DNA of 64,000 nucleotides. It comes from Coffea arabica. Taxonomy: Eukaryota > Streptophyta > Magnoliopsida > Gentianales > Rubiaceae. Shown one piece after another: positions 11,680-23,217 of this stretch (positions within the stretch are counted from its first letter, which is position 1; every line of letters starts with the position of its first letter). Position numbers and translations under genes: made by a program. The notes beneath the pieces are model-generated. The model was given only the letters and a program-made list of their open reading frames with translations. It had not been told where the DNA came from and made no database searches. The DNA is taken from the NCBI RefSeq assembly GCF_036785885.1, contig NC_092323.1, forward strand, positions 1,178,001 through 1,242,000, given 5' to 3'.

Positions 11680-11956
11680 AAAAGGCCGGTCTTTTTGTGG
11701 AAGCCAATTGTGTATTTGTCCGTTTCGGCACCATCTTAGACTAGTGCCGTGGTAGTGCCGAAAGTGATCAGATCAGAAATTCTCACCACTGCAAAGTACA
11801 AAAGCACAGTTATTCAGAATCGAGAGGAAGGAAAAACAAAGTTAGGAACGAAAGAATACAATATTGTTGAAACCTAGTAGAAAAGAATGGCGGATGGCCC
11901 GGGCTGATGAGAGCTCGGCTAATCCCGCCGTCAACAAGAATTGCCTCGGGGAAGGC

Positions 11957-12756
11957 TCAGCAGTTGATCTTGAGACCCGACCCCGCCAGCTTCCGAAAAT
12001 TCTCTTCTTCCAGATTGCCTGGAGAGGTTTCTTTAATTGAGGTGGGAGGTCTCCACCAGAACCCCCTGGGAAAGTCGTCTGTCGGGATGAAGAAGAAATT
12101 GCGCTTCCACTCCTTAATAGAGGTGGAGGCATCTACCACCAAATTTGGGATCTTGTTCTCGAAGTAGAACCACCCCTTCTCACTCCCGTCGTTTTTTATC
12201 GAGTAACACCGGCGGAAGAGATTGACAGTGGGGGTTATCTCTTGGTGTCGACACAGCATTTGAAAGCCGGCAAGGATCCGGATTGCATTGGGGGTGAGTT
12301 GAGTAATCCTCACCCCGCAGTACCTCAAACAATCTCGGAGAAACCTAGTGATTGGCACCCTGAGTCCGACTTCTAGCTGGTCGACGTAAATGGCAACCCT
12401 ACCCCTAGGTGGGAGTTCGGTTGACTGATCTGGCCGAGAAGGGTAGATGCTGTAGTGCTTCTGCCAGGAGTACTTGCGAATCACCTCGACTATCAAAGTC
12501 TGGCCCATGATGTTGCTGAACATGGGGACCTGGCCGTAGTCAATTGCTGCTAGGTTCGGAGGAGTGGCTGGCTCTTGAACGCCATCGTCCCATGGTATCT
12601 CCAAACTGAGGTCATCATTGTAAAGAATCTCAGTTTCCTCTTCGCTCTTTTTCTGATGTGTACTAGCTTGATGAGATGCTCCGGCAGCATCTTTCCTGGG
12701 CTCGAAAGCGGTTCTCCCTTAGGTAGGGACAGGCCTCTCTGCTTCGGTGAAGTCAA
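11957..12756 (-). pseudogene. LTR-retrotransposon gag-like fragment (gypsy-type 'transposase_28' domain)
   Basis: The minus-strand reading contains an Ala/Pro-rich start and then a block around GRVAIYVDQLEVGLRVPITR with FLRDCLRYCGVRITQLTPNA and IRILAGFQMLC. From memory this is the conserved region of the plant 'putative gypsy type transposon' domain (PF04195), which normally reads V.e..f.aGLRfPl..FLr.vL...gi...QLtPN. The frame is open from about 12718 to a stop at 11957, but the natural ATG (12756, MTSPKQRGLSL) is in another frame, so at least one frameshift is present. Protease, RT and integrase are absent. It is a dead retrotransposon remnant. Confidence 0.6.
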
Positions 12757-12938
12757 GCCTCACTGTTTCCTTGTGTGTGCGGACTGTTCTAGCGATAAGT
12801 AAATGAGGAGAAAGGGAAACTTACTCTTAAAAGGAAGTTGGGAGTTCGAAAATTGTCGAGATGAGAATATGGCGAAGATTTGTTCTAAGGAGATTGAAGA
12901 TTTTTGCGGAAGATAGTGAAATGGTGAAAGGAACACCC

Positions 12939-12946
12939 TATTTATA
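12939..12946 (-). promoter_or_regulatory. TATA box of the retroelement remnant
   Basis: On the minus strand this reads TATAAATA in gcctataaataggg, about 190 bases upstream of the gag-like ATG at 12756. That fits an LTR or 5'-leader promoter of the same dead element. LTR boundaries were not found. Confidence 0.4.
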
Positions 12947-12949
12947 GGC

Positions 12950-13511
12950 TAGCAGTAAGAAACTGAAAGTGCGGCACATTTGGGGTTCTCGAGAAAATGT
13001 TCTCTCTCCTCATTAATGAAAAGGCTGTTCGACTGACTGCTAACTCTACGTCTATTCATGAACCTGTCGATAAAGTTGCCAGCCATCTCTTTATCTTCCT
13101 TCCTTATGTGTCATTTTGGTGTTTCACGTTCCAGAATCATTCATCAACTTCGGGAAGCGACGAGCTGGCTCTTCCCGAAACTTGGGGTTTAGTGAAGATG
13201 GTCAAATCGGCTCGGATATCCCAAAGTGGGGACACAGGCTAAATCCTTGATAGCTCCACCTCAGACATCCTGTACCTTTAGGCGATCGGGGTGAACTCGA
13301 TTTGCGTTCCTACCACGGTCGGAGCTGTAGCTCACACCGTCGAAGTAATACCTAAAGGTCGGACAACTGGAAAAGTATTAGATGTGACCTTTGTCACACG
13401 ATGATGTATGACTGGCGAGTGCTCTGACACACTGCCTCTTGCAGAGTCCGATCAAATCAGTGTGATATGCTGTCTACATCAAATTTATAGGGACCTGCAC
13501 CCACAATTTTT

Positions 13512-13546
<35 letters not shown>

Positions 13547-13702
13547 CTGATTATCCTATATAAATAGCTGGAGCTCCTACTGAAAAAGGGGATGCAAAAT
13601 CTCTGGTAAAAAAGCTAATATTCATTTTTTCACATTGCTTCAATTCTAACTAATTTAACCTTCGGAGTTATATCAGGGGATTCTACCCCTCTTTTTATAA
13701 TT
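12950..13702. mobile_element. Probable LTR/leader debris of the gag-bearing element
   Basis: This is higher in GC than the surroundings and carries no plausible gene. A (CT)n microsatellite lies at about 13508-13546, directly before a plus-strand tatataaatagc motif near 13557. I assign the stretch to the retroelement only by position and composition; no second LTR copy is in the window to confirm it. Confidence 0.3.
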
Positions 13703-13850
13703 TAGCTCAAGTGGTACCAAAAAACATCCCCAAGATAAAGAGGACCAGGGATCGAATCTTGGGGAGACCCCTTCAAAAAGCGCTACCAGGGTTTAAAGAG
13801 CTCACCCTTAACCCCAAGACGGTACCGAGATTGACAAATTCACAATTGGC
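13703..13850 (+). mobile_element. tRNA-derived SINE-like element, plus-strand copy
   Basis: tagctcaagtgg (13703-13714) fits the RNA polymerase III A box, and gggatcgaatc (13748-13758) fits the B box. The B box starts 45 bases after the A box, somewhat more than usual. A non-tRNA body follows and is shared with the inverted copy at 11532-11679. No poly-A tail or target duplication is clear. It could instead be an inverted-repeat transposon arm, since the two copies are opposed and flank the gag fragment. Confidence 0.45.
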
Positions 13851-14240
13851 CTCCACACTACTCAAGTGGTCAAAGGATTGGTATTTATACTAGAAATGTT
13901 AAGGGATAGAATGATGTGATCTACCGGTCATGTCAACCATCAACCAGGATATGATGGTAGGGCGAGATTTCTGATGACCTCGGATAAATAAGCTATGTTG
14001 AGATGATTTCTTGCGAAGGCTCAATATTGGCCTAGGTATCTTCTGGATTAGATTGGCTGAGATATTATCTAAACCGAAGTAGCCGAGATATCCACATTTG
14101 TATTATTTTGATGGGATGCAATCTTGTTGTGCTTATTCTTCCAGTTTACAAGTGGAAGGCACATTTTACTTGTTGACTATAAAAGAGTCAAATTCAAATG
14201 TCGATATCACCACCATTAACAATAGCTCGTTGCATTTCTC
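13851..14240. other. Unassigned spacer
   Basis: No gene or clear repeat is seen. A second A-box-like word (ctcaagtggtcaaagg) lies at about 13860, perhaps another SINE end. Confidence 0.35.
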
Positions 14241-14560
14241 TTGACAGCATTTAGCAAGGACAACGAGGTCGTGATCTAGCAACGGCCAAATTTGGGATGA
14301 GGGAGAAAATGAGGACCAAAAGGTGGCGGGGGAGAGGGGAGGAAGGAGGAAAAAGGAAGAGGGAATGGGTGCTAGCAGTGATGGTAATAAATTGTGGAGT
14401 TACGTGGAAGAAAAAAATGGGGTATTTATTTTTTTAATTTTTTATATATTTGTGAGTTATTTTTATCTGTGTATTACTAAAGTATGGTATTTAAAAAACT
14501 AATTTGTGAAAGAAATTTTTTAAGTTCTACCTACTGTGAAATTTTTTTTTTTTTTTTAAA
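14240..14560 (-). mobile_element. Fragment of a MITE-like family (right part, inverted)
   Basis: acggccaaatttggga is followed by a purine-rich run (gggggagaggggaggaagg) and then an AT-rich end. Read on the minus strand this matches the layout of 10987-11260. See that entry for the possible pairing. Confidence 0.35.
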
Positions 14561-15619
14561 CTTGGAGGGCTACCATGCACAAATGTGACAGTGCACAACA
14601 CAATCATAAATTTTTTATTTTTTAAAAGCTAATGTGTTAGTTTGGAACTTGAAGTAATTATAATGGGGCATCTTAGAGTACGTAATGACAATTAGTATCA
14701 GAGTCGAGAGAGGGCAATTGAACTTGAGGCGTCCATGTTTCAAAATATTGTAGCAGCTAGCAGGCAATGACAATCAACAACCATCTTTATTTGGCAAATG
14801 ATGTGCACTTTTAAAAAAATACAGCTCATAACATGGCACCGTTCTTTTTTCCTTTATAAAATATTTTATGAGATGAACTTGCCTCTTCAATCTTCATGGA
14901 TTTTTCAATGCCTTTCTCTATTTTGTCTATTTAATCCACTTAGTTCTCCTTATTCTCAAATTAATCTTAAATTATTGTACAATTAATAATAAAGAAATTT
15001 CTAATAGTAATGATTTAAAAATACTATTCAAGTAAGTACAATTTAGTAATCCTTGACTAAAATGCTCGATTTTGTGGTTTGGAATTGTTTATTATTTTTT
15101 TAGTTTGTTAATTATTTTTTATGCTGATTTTTATAACTTTAGATAATTTCATTTATATATATATATGTAAGATTTTGTAGTTAAGTGTGTGAAAATCTCC
15201 ATACAATTAATACAAAATGATATTAAATTATGCACTAAGGGTAATTTGATATTTAATTTGTTAGAGAATCTAATTTATGGGAATTTATGTCATTTTTAAC
15301 AATAATAAGTAAGAGTGCAGTGCTAGAAACTTTTTTTTTTTTTTTCAGAATGTCAATATCATTTGCTTTTTTTTTTGGTTAATTCACTTTACTCAAATAT
15401 CTACTTTAAATCTTAAAATTTGTTCCACTTATTTTATGCTGTAATGATTTTAAATTGTAAAGTGGAGCAAATTTTATATTTCAAAAACTAAAATGAAGAT
15501 TTTTATATTTTGAAAACTAAAATATGACATATTTTATACTTCGGGAACTAAAATGTTTCATTTTAAAATTTGGCCCACCTTAAGGTTGAGAGATCCAAGT
15601 AATAACTAAGGTTGAGAGA
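14561..15619. other. AT-rich intergenic DNA
   Basis: There are poly-T runs near 14541 and 15330 and a short (TA)n tract near 15156. Around 15470-15560 the phrase 'aaactaaaat' recurs in short imperfect repeats. No gene is seen. Confidence 0.5.
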
Positions 15620-16059
15620 TCATTGATAATATCATAGTTGCTCATGAGTCTATTCATTGTTTGAACAGTAGGAGGAATACATATAATACTTTTATGGCCT
15701 TAAAACTTGATATATCCAAGGTCTCAGATAGAGTGGAATGGCTTTTGTGATAAAAATGATGAAAAAGATGGATTTTTTTTTTTTGTCAAACATAGATTAG
15801 GTGAATTTTAAAATGTGTTTTCTGTGACTTATTCTTTCAACATAAATGGTGAAATGAGAGATTTTGTGAGACCAACTAGAGGAATTAGATAAAGAGATCC
15901 TCTGTCTCCTAATCTGTTGCTCTTAGTTATTGAAGAACTTTCTAACCTATTGAGAAAGGCAATGTAAGAGCATAGTTTGACTGGTCTCAAAATAACAGAT
16001 TCTTGTCCTACTCTTTCTCACCTATTTGTTGTAGATGACACACTTATTTTCTATAGAGC
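15620..16059 (+). pseudogene. LINE (L1-type) reverse transcriptase relic, 5' part
   Basis: With stops and frameshifts ignored, the translation follows plant L1 ORF2. IDNIIVAHESIH matches the usual DNILIAHELLH, then comes FMALKLDISK...DRVEW, then a GDPLSPN-like block (agagatcctctgtctcctaat), then LSHLFVVDDTLIF at 16015-16053, where the family has the catalytic FADD. Here the motif is VVDD. Several in-frame stops make it non-functional. It is broken by the MITE at 16060 and continues at 16645. Confidence 0.75.
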
Positions 16060-16644
16060 TAGGGTTGTTAACGGTTTGGGTCTAGACCCGGATTCGAACC
16101 GGATCCGTCAAATTTATCCGGATATGGGTAGGGATTTAATTCCGCTACCCGAACCTGGATTCGGATCCGTTTTGCCAAACAAAAAAAGGGATCAGATACG
16201 GAATATAGTATTCTGACCCGTATTGGACTCGAATCCGGATATAAATGAATTAATAATTTAAAAAATATATATTTATTAATATAATTTGATTATGATGATG
16301 TATTTGAGTAATCAATATAATTGGAACCGGACCCTAATCAATATAATTTGATTAGGGTGATGTATTTGAGTAAGGTTAATATGATTTCTTTTCTTATTTG
16401 ATATTTTTTTGTATTAGTTAAAAATTAGTTTATAAATATATGTTTTTTTCTCATTTTTGTTAGGAATTATAAATTTTGTTAGTTTTTTTCGGGTAGACCC
16501 GGATCCGGATCCGGGACCCGTCGAATCCGGATATAGAGTAAAGACCTGTCGGGTAAACAGGTCGGATCCGGATCTGATATAGTGTACCGGATCCGGGTCT
16601 AGAATAATGAATTCTAGCCCGGACCCGACCCGTTGACAAACCTA
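16060..16644 (+). mobile_element. hAT-type MITE (585 bp) inserted into the LINE
   Basis: The element starts tagggttgttaacgg and ends with the near inverse (cgttgacaaaccta), giving imperfect terminal inverted repeats of about 22 bp. It is flanked by a perfect 8-bp duplication, tatagagc, at 16052-16059 and 16645-16652. An 8-bp target duplication with TAGGG-type ends is characteristic of hAT transposons. The interior has dense ccggatccgg words near both ends and AT-rich sequence in the middle, so single strands could fold. No transposase is encoded. Confidence 0.8.
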
Positions 16645-17880
16645 TATAGAGCTAACAAAGAAGAGGCTAGAAAAATGATGCAAATACTAAGACTATATGG
16701 GAAACATCTGGACAAATTATTAATGCTAAGAAAACCTCAGTCTTCTTCAATATGAATACAGAGAATAATAGGAAGTAGGAGATACTGAGTATGCTAGAAG
16801 GCATGAAGTTAGTGAAACAAAGAAAATACTTAGGTCTCCCTAAGGTTATTGGAAGATCAAAGAGACAGGTTTTTAATTATATTAAAGAGAAAGTTATCAG
16901 TGAGAAATTTCTAAGTCAAGTAGGAAAAGAAATTACGCTGAAATCAGTAATATTAGCTCTGCATACTTATGCAATGAATTGCTATAAGCTGCCAAAAGCT
17001 TTATGCATGGATATTTGTAGAGAAATGACAAGGTTCTAGTGAGTTGACAGTAAGGGAGAAAGGAAAATTTATTAGGTGGAATAGAAAAGATTGTATGAAG
17101 TTAAAGAAAAAAAAGGATTGGGTTTTAAAGACCTTCAATTTTTTAACAAGGCAATGTTTACCAAACAACTTTGGAGAGTGCTGACATACCCAAATCTTCT
17201 GGTAAGTAGGGTGATTAAAGGTAAATACATTAAAGGGGACTCTATGTAGAAGATGAAAGAAAGAGTTAGAGATTCTTGAATGTGAAAAAGTATTTCGAGT
17301 GCTAGAGATCTGTTAGAAAAAAGAAGTAAGGAAGAGAGTTTGAGATAGGAGTATTATTGATATCTGGAAGGATAAATGGATGCTGAATAATGAAAATGGA
17401 ATGGTCAAATCCACCAAACCAGAAAGATGTCAGATATCAAAAGACAAGCAATGGAAAATGGAATAAGAACTTGATGAGAACATAATTACTGTAACACTTT
17501 TTGTGATGTGATATATGTGAGATAAAAAGGTAGTTGGGAATATAAAAAGGTGGGTTGAAAAATGTGTTTATGACGCAAGCGAAATATTATTTAGGATAAG
17601 TTTTGTATCCAAACACTCCCATTACTTAGTGAGAAAAACTGTACAGGGATAAAGAGTATCCCACTCAATGCAAAGGATAGATCCAAGCACTGGGATTGTT
17701 TTGTTTGATATCTTGAAGATCAGTCAAGAATTTACTGAATATTACATCTCCTCGATCAAATGGGAAGGTAACTGTGCAGCTCACCACCTAGCAAAGTTTG
17801 CCATAAACCTGATTGATGGAATTGTGTGGAAGGAATCCTTTCCAAAAATGGCTTAATAGTTTAGCTAGAAGTGATGTAGG
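16645..17880 (+). pseudogene. LINE (L1-type) ORF2 relic, 3' part
   Basis: The reading resumes after the MITE. QRKYLGLPKVIGRSKRQVFN and TYAMNCYKLPKALC (16791-17036) are the conserved C-terminal RT/thumb signature (YLGLP.liGrsK...; tyaMsCFklP). Next comes FFNKAMFTKQLWRVL and VSRVIKGKY (about 17140-17240), then WKDKWM. The end (about 17690-17850) reads IKWEGNCAAHHLAKFA, a plant LINE RNase H-like C-terminus. Many stops and shifts are present. A short A-rich tract near 17950 may be the old 3' tail. Confidence 0.75.
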
Positions 17881-18200
17881 AGCAAGTGCTCAAAATATGT
17901 AACTTTCCTTGCTTTTGTGATTAAGGAATCTGTTATCGTTGGAGAAAAACAAAAAAAACAAAGAAGTACAAAGTACAATTAAATGATCATCATAATTATC
18001 ACCATCTATGTCTACGTTCTGGATAGTTTGGATGATTCCAATAAGAACCCATTTGGACCAATGCATATGGTGCCTGAGATGGCATCATGCGCCTAATTTT
18101 ACCCCCTCTCGAACTTCCCTCATTTCCTTTTTATTATTACTCCAAGCTCCAGACCATCGCTTTAGTTTTTAAAAAAAATCCCACGCTGCTGTGAGCAACT
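17881..18200. other. Spacer between LINE relic and hAT MITE
   Basis: AT-rich, no gene. The A-rich run at about 17945-17965 may mark the LINE 3' end. Confidence 0.4.
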
Positions 18201-18208
18201 AGCACGAC

Positions 18209-18318
18209 TAGGGCTGCAAATGAATCGAGCCACTCGCAAGCCGCTCGAGTCAAGCTCGAGTCAAACTCGAGCTCAGAATATTAAGCTCGTTAGCTCGCGA
18301 GCCGGCTCGCGAGCTTGA

Positions 18319-18356
<38 letters not shown>

Positions 18357-18638
18357 TTATTTTTATTTAATAATAAAATTACGTATATTATATATATTTT
18401 TTTTATTTTTTATTTTCATAGTGAAATTACGTATATATCCTTAATATTTTATTATTTATTCAGAAAAAAATATTATTTTATTTATTTTTTTTAAAAATAA
18501 AATATTTTTTTATTTTTTTCGAGCTCGAACTCGAAAATTGCCAGCTCGTCGAGCTCGAGCTCGAGCTTGGTAAAATTTAGTCGAGACTCGGCTCGATTAG
18601 TTCAAAACTCGACTCGGCTCGGCTCGTTTGCAGCTCTA
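18209..18638 (+). mobile_element. hAT-type MITE (430 bp) with 8-bp target duplication
   Basis: The element begins tagggctgcaaatgaatcg and ends cgtttgcagctcta; the ends are inverted repeats of about 22 bp with few mismatches. The flanks agcacgac (18201-18208 and 18639-18646) are an exact 8-bp duplication. Sub-terminal regions are packed with gctcgag/gagctcg words on both sides of a (TA)n tract (18319-18350) and AT-rich core. There is no coding capacity. It belongs to the same general hAT class as the copy at 16060 but has different sub-terminal words. Confidence 0.85.
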
Positions 18639-18649
18639 AGCACGACAGG

Positions 18650-19420
18650 TTCAAATTTTTAAAAAATAAAAAATAAATAACAATCGGTGTCGAGCATAGT
18701 CAACGCGATAGAACTTTAAGTTTAAAAAATTTTGTGTGCTAAGCTGAGTCAGCACAATAAGCATAAAATTAGAACATGGTATTGTCAGACCTATAGTTGT
18801 GCAATTTTTTTAACAATATTTTAAGAAATTAGCCATTTTTTTCCCTAACATTCAACAAAAAGCTTACAAGGCATAAGGCATAAAATTAAAACATGATTTT
18901 GTCAGATCAATAGTTGTGCAAATTTTTTTCACAATATTTTGAGAAATTAGCCTTTTTTTCTTAACATTTAGCAAAATTTTACAATACATAAAAGAAAACT
19001 AACTTTTAAAATTTTGAAACAAAAAATTTACAAGGCACGCATGCTATTTAAACTCGTCAAATAGTTTATGAAACCAAAATACACTCATCTAAATAATTTA
19101 AAATTTATAAAATCTAACTTTTGGTAAACAAGAATTTTTAACACATCAAGATGACAACATTCTATTAGAATAAAAAAACATAGGTTAAATCCATGTTTTA
19201 GCAATAAAAAATAACACTACTTCAAAGATCTTGTCCAATATGAAATGATATATTCTTATCGAATTAACTGTCGAGTTGAGTATCACGAGTTTAAATTTTA
19301 CCAGATCCATTGCGATTGCTATATAATATTTGCAATAATTGCCACGAAAATGTTACAAAGTTACATGAAAAAATATTTTTCTCTTTCCCTTACTTTCTTT
19401 CAATTTATTTTTTGAATTAA
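18650..19420. other. AT-rich intergenic DNA
   Basis: No gene is seen. A local imperfect duplication is visible: the phrases 'agacctatagttgtgcaatttttt' near 18787 and 'agatcaatagttgtgcaaattttt' near 18904, each followed by caatatttt(a/g)agaaattagcc. The period is about 117 bases. Confidence 0.5.
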
Positions 19421-19424
19421 TTTT

Positions 19425-19560
19425 TCATACACTGACAGTGTATACACATTCATCATTAGATATATGATGCATAATTTAAATTTGAATTTGAAATTCAAAT
19501 TTTATATATGTGTCATGTATTCAACTGTAATAATATATATACTGTTAATATATATAATAT
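19425..19560 (+). mobile_element. Short AT-rich MITE, copy 1
   Basis: The stretch has atacactgacagtgtatac near its start, then aatttgaaattcaaatttta and a tatactgttaatatata end. A related stretch lies at 54302-54435 with the same order of words (tttgaaattcaaa, catatatatcat, gtatacactatcaatata). Two dispersed copies sharing word order indicate a small transposon family. Ends are not defined to the base. Confidence 0.5.
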
Positions 19561-19986
19561 TAACTCTTATTTATATTTTATATTTTATATGCATGGCATG
19601 CATCATCCAATACACTGTCCGTATATACAAAAGTTACCCTTTATTTCTACCCATAATTTCGTCAAGCCTTCTGACAACAAAGGATTGAGGAAAATTTGGC
19701 AAAGAAATGGTCTGGCTGTATGGGCTGGGCTACGGAAATGGACTACTGAAGATCGATGGGCCATGGATAGTTGGTTCTGAAACCGTTGATGGATGCTCAA
19801 TAGTCAATACTCAATGTAGAGGCCTAACGCTTGGTCGATTTACCGCGTCGTGGTGGTCGTTGTCTCGTCGCAGAAAACCAGAAAACCTCCTCGGTGTCCG
19901 TGGCAGGTAGTTCTAGGGTTGGATTTACCGGCTGGTTTACATATAGATTCACGGAGAGAGAGAGAGGAATCGCTGGCAATTGGAGA

Positions 19987-21917
19987 ATGTCGTTCCTGTG
20001 GGAGAAGAGCCGGACTTGGAGGTGGATCGTGACCAAGACTAGGGACTCAAAGCCCTTCTTCGTCGCTTTTGCCACCGTCTGCGGCGTCGTTCCGGGAGTC
20101 GTCGGCTTCTGTGTCATGCAGCTCACCAACTCCCGCTCTCCTGAGTTGGAAGCCAAGCTCCGCCAAAATGCCCGCCCCGATTCCCTTGTAAGTCGTATGG
20201 CAATGTCTCTGCTGCATCTATTTGTATGTTTATAATATCTCTGTCTACCTAATCAATTATTACCTGTGTCCATGAATTGATTGCTCCAATACTGGGACTA
20301 CTAGTGTCAATGAATTGATTGCTTCATTACTGGGACGAGTAGTTATTTTATTCACTTCATTCCCTCGACCTTTCTTGCTTACTGCTGCTACCTCTGATCT
20401 CTTTTCCACTCTCCTTCTATATTTTACTACTGTAAAATATTGTCCTGACTTTTCCATTTCTTCTTGGCTGTGAGTCTCCTCATGATCTATTGCTTTACTG
20501 GCTCTCGTTGTAGATTAAACCCTTGCCTATTTCCTGCCTCTTTTTTTTCCCCGTCTAGGCTACGTCAGTTAGTTCCCCCCCCCCCAACAATGCCCGCAAC
20601 CCGCCAAAGGAAAAATTAATCTCCACTCTAGCTTGCTGCATTGAGAAATACAGAGAAAGTAACACCGAAAAAAAGTATTGAGGTTTGTCAGCAGTTTATT
20701 CGTGATTGTAGCTGTATGCTTCGTAAGGATGACGACTGTAGAATTTCCTGAGATGTATGCTGTACATCTATATACATCGGCTTCAGGTTTTAGAAGCATC
20801 CACCACGTTCAGTTTGGAGAGTTCAATTAATTGCTGTGACCTCTGTAATCAACAACTTGAAAATATCTAATTGGAAAAAGCAAAATGTCATAAATCAATT
20901 AGAACAAGAAGCAGCGCAAAAGGAAGAGGAAAGAAAAATAGCATGCTAGTGACTGGCAGATGTAGGAGTTTTATAGCATGCGGACCTGTCTTAATTGATG
21001 TTGAAGCTTGTATTGCCTGCTTAGTTTAAGCCAGAAGTTCATATTGAACCTTATTCTTCTAATTTTTTTAAATTAATTTACACGAGGAACCATCCATGGA
21101 TGTAGTATAAGAACATCTGGGGATGGCAAAGACTTTTAGTAATTTCTTACCCCTGTTCTATAAAATTTTTCTCCTCCCTGCTACATTAACTAACTATTGA
21201 AGGAGCATCATCCTTGAGAAGCGTTTTCCTTTTTGTCTTTCCACAGTCTTCCCAAGTTAGGAGCTCAATTGAAAAACAATAAGAAAAAACCAGAAACCAT
21301 CCTGCTTTTATCCTATGACATCTTTAAATAGATGTACTAGCTCTGTCCAGTACAATATATATATGTATGTATATATATATATTCTAAGCATAAAACTATG
21401 AAGTGAAATACATCTTTAAACAGATGTACCAACATTTCAGGTGTGTGTGAAGTGAAGATCATCCTAACAACTTTAGTTATTCTAAGCATAAAACTATGAG
21501 AGTATTTGTTGATATATTTAGTTGGCTGATTTCAGTTACCGAAGAAAGGACAATGCTGTCTTATTAGGATTTTATGGTTCTTAAGGTATTTACACTTGTT
21601 GAATTGCTATTGGGTAGTTTTTCTTGGATTTCTTGTTGGATTGTGGATCTGTTTGCACGAATGTTTTCAAGTCACTCATTCTTAGGGTGAGGATTACTGA
21701 TCAAACTTTTGTTTGCTTGTACTTGTCAAATTAGATGATGGGGAAAGTGAACAAAGAGAGGCTGGGAGAATTCCTTGGGGAGTTGCAGAGGAAAGAGGAT
21801 ACAAATGACAGGTATGTTGCTGCTCTGAGAGGGGAAACGTTGACTAGAAACCCATATGTGAGAATGCAACCTGTCCCGGAGCAAAGCGCAGCTGAAGTTA
21901 GCAAGGAACAGGAGTAG
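19987..21917 (+). CDS. Small single-pass membrane protein, conserved in plants, unknown function (127 aa)
   Basis: Exon 1 is 19987-20187 (ends CTT|gtaagt) and exon 2 is 21735-21917 (after aaattag); the join is in phase 0. The protein starts MSFLWEKSRTWRWIV and has one hydrophobic segment at about residues 24-45 (FFVAFATVCGVVPGVVGFCV). A charged region follows (ELEAKLRQNARPDS), then a second-exon domain beginning MMGKVNKERLGEFLGELQRK with DRYVAALRGETLTRNPY. From memory this architecture is widespread in land plants and usually unannotated; I cannot assign a function. The first 26 residues are basic and aromatic, which would suit mitochondrial or ER insertion with the long tail exposed. An in-frame upstream ATG exists at 19831, but the 19987 start gives the compact protein and is preferred. 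The intron is about 1.5 kb with no recognised insert. Confidence 0.85.
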
Positions 21918-22680
21918 ATAATGAGACTGCTGTTGGCAGATTTTTGTACCCAGCCCTTTTTTCCCCCTCCCTTTTCACTATCATTGTAGAGCACTATTAT
22001 GTACTATATAACGGTGGCTTCTGGTTTACTGGTTTTTATCATAATGGGATCGCCGAGGCTGGAGCTTGGCTTATATACATTTGTTCTTTATAAAAAGGGC
22101 AAATATTAGATGGTACAAGGAAAAATATTAGCCTGTATACATTTGCACTATTATGAAAAGGACGGGCTCGTCTTCTATATCGGTAGCTGCTTTGAGAAAA
22201 TCACAGAGAAAACCAGTGGTAAAAGGATAAGCTTAGAAGGTTGGAACTTTTCCATAGTCATCTCAATTTGTTCGTACTAATAGTTGTCCATTCCCTTTGT
22301 TCACAATAACCAAATTTGAATAGAATATGACATTTGGATCCAAATAGAAGTAAACAAATTGATTTGTCTCATGAATCGAGCGAGAACTTATAGGAAAACA
22401 GAAAATAGACCAAGAAGTGATGGTGGATGGTTCAAGTAAAGATTAAGCTAGTGGAAGATGCAAAATGCATGTTTTGTCAATGAAACTACCAATGTATGCT
22501 TTGTAGAGATGTAGATTGAAGACTAGGGGTAGAAGTTGGAGATTAGAGAGGCCAATCGTAGAGGTGGAGTGGAGATTAGAACGGTAGAGACTATTGTAAC
22601 TGTGGATGAAGGGAGAAACTAGAAGAATTACGGCTTTCATCATTCTTCTATTTGAATCTTCTGATATGTTTTTTTATATT
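21918..22680. other. 3' flank of the small membrane-protein gene
   Basis: Likely 3' UTR to about 22080 (no strong poly-A signal singled out), then AT-rich DNA without a gene or recognisable repeat. Confidence 0.45.
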
Positions 22681-23217
22681 TAATATTTCTGATATATATT
22701 GATATATTTTGACATATAAGTATGTATGTTATGTATAATGGATTTATATGTCAAAATATATACATTAACTGACTTATATGTATGTTATATTGTCTAATTT
22801 TAAATTTAAGCACCAAACTTTATAATAAGCTCAATCAAGTTTAATTGAGCTTAAGCGAGTTTTCAAACTTAGTTTTTTAGTAAATTTCATAATTTTTTAA
22901 TAAATAATTAAAAATTATATTATAAATACATTACATAATACGGTTCGATGGGTACTCAAAGTTTTAGTTTAATCTAATTATTCTATTAAGTAATTTGAAC
23001 TCAATTTGAATTCGGTATGACCGAATTGGAATCGACCTTTTGACCAAACTATTCGCAAACTCAAATCAAGTAGTTTGATTAATTTACACCTTTAGTATAC
23101 ATCAAATTTATGACCGAATTCGAATCGAACCTTTGAGGCTTTGACCAAGCTAGTCGCAAATCCGATTTAAGTAACTTAATTAATTTACATCTCTAGTATG
23201 CATTAAACTTCTTTAGG
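22681..23217. repeat. AT-rich repeat region with a tandem pair of hAT-like ends
   Basis: Two consecutive copies of about 100 bp cover 23015-23210. Each has atgaccgaatt(g/c)gaatcga, then tttgaccaa(a/g)ct, then attaatttaca. The copies end cacctttagtatacat and catctctagtatgcat. On the minus strand the ends read tagagatgtaaattaatt, like the TAG(G/A)G.TG termini of hAT MITEs, and the trailing gta(t/c)(a/g)cat words differ by one base. I read this as a decayed hAT end that was duplicated. Confidence 0.45.

Noticed and set aside
13508-13546. (CT)n tract as a CRISPR-like or functional array
   Set aside because: Ordinary microsatellite; no spacers.
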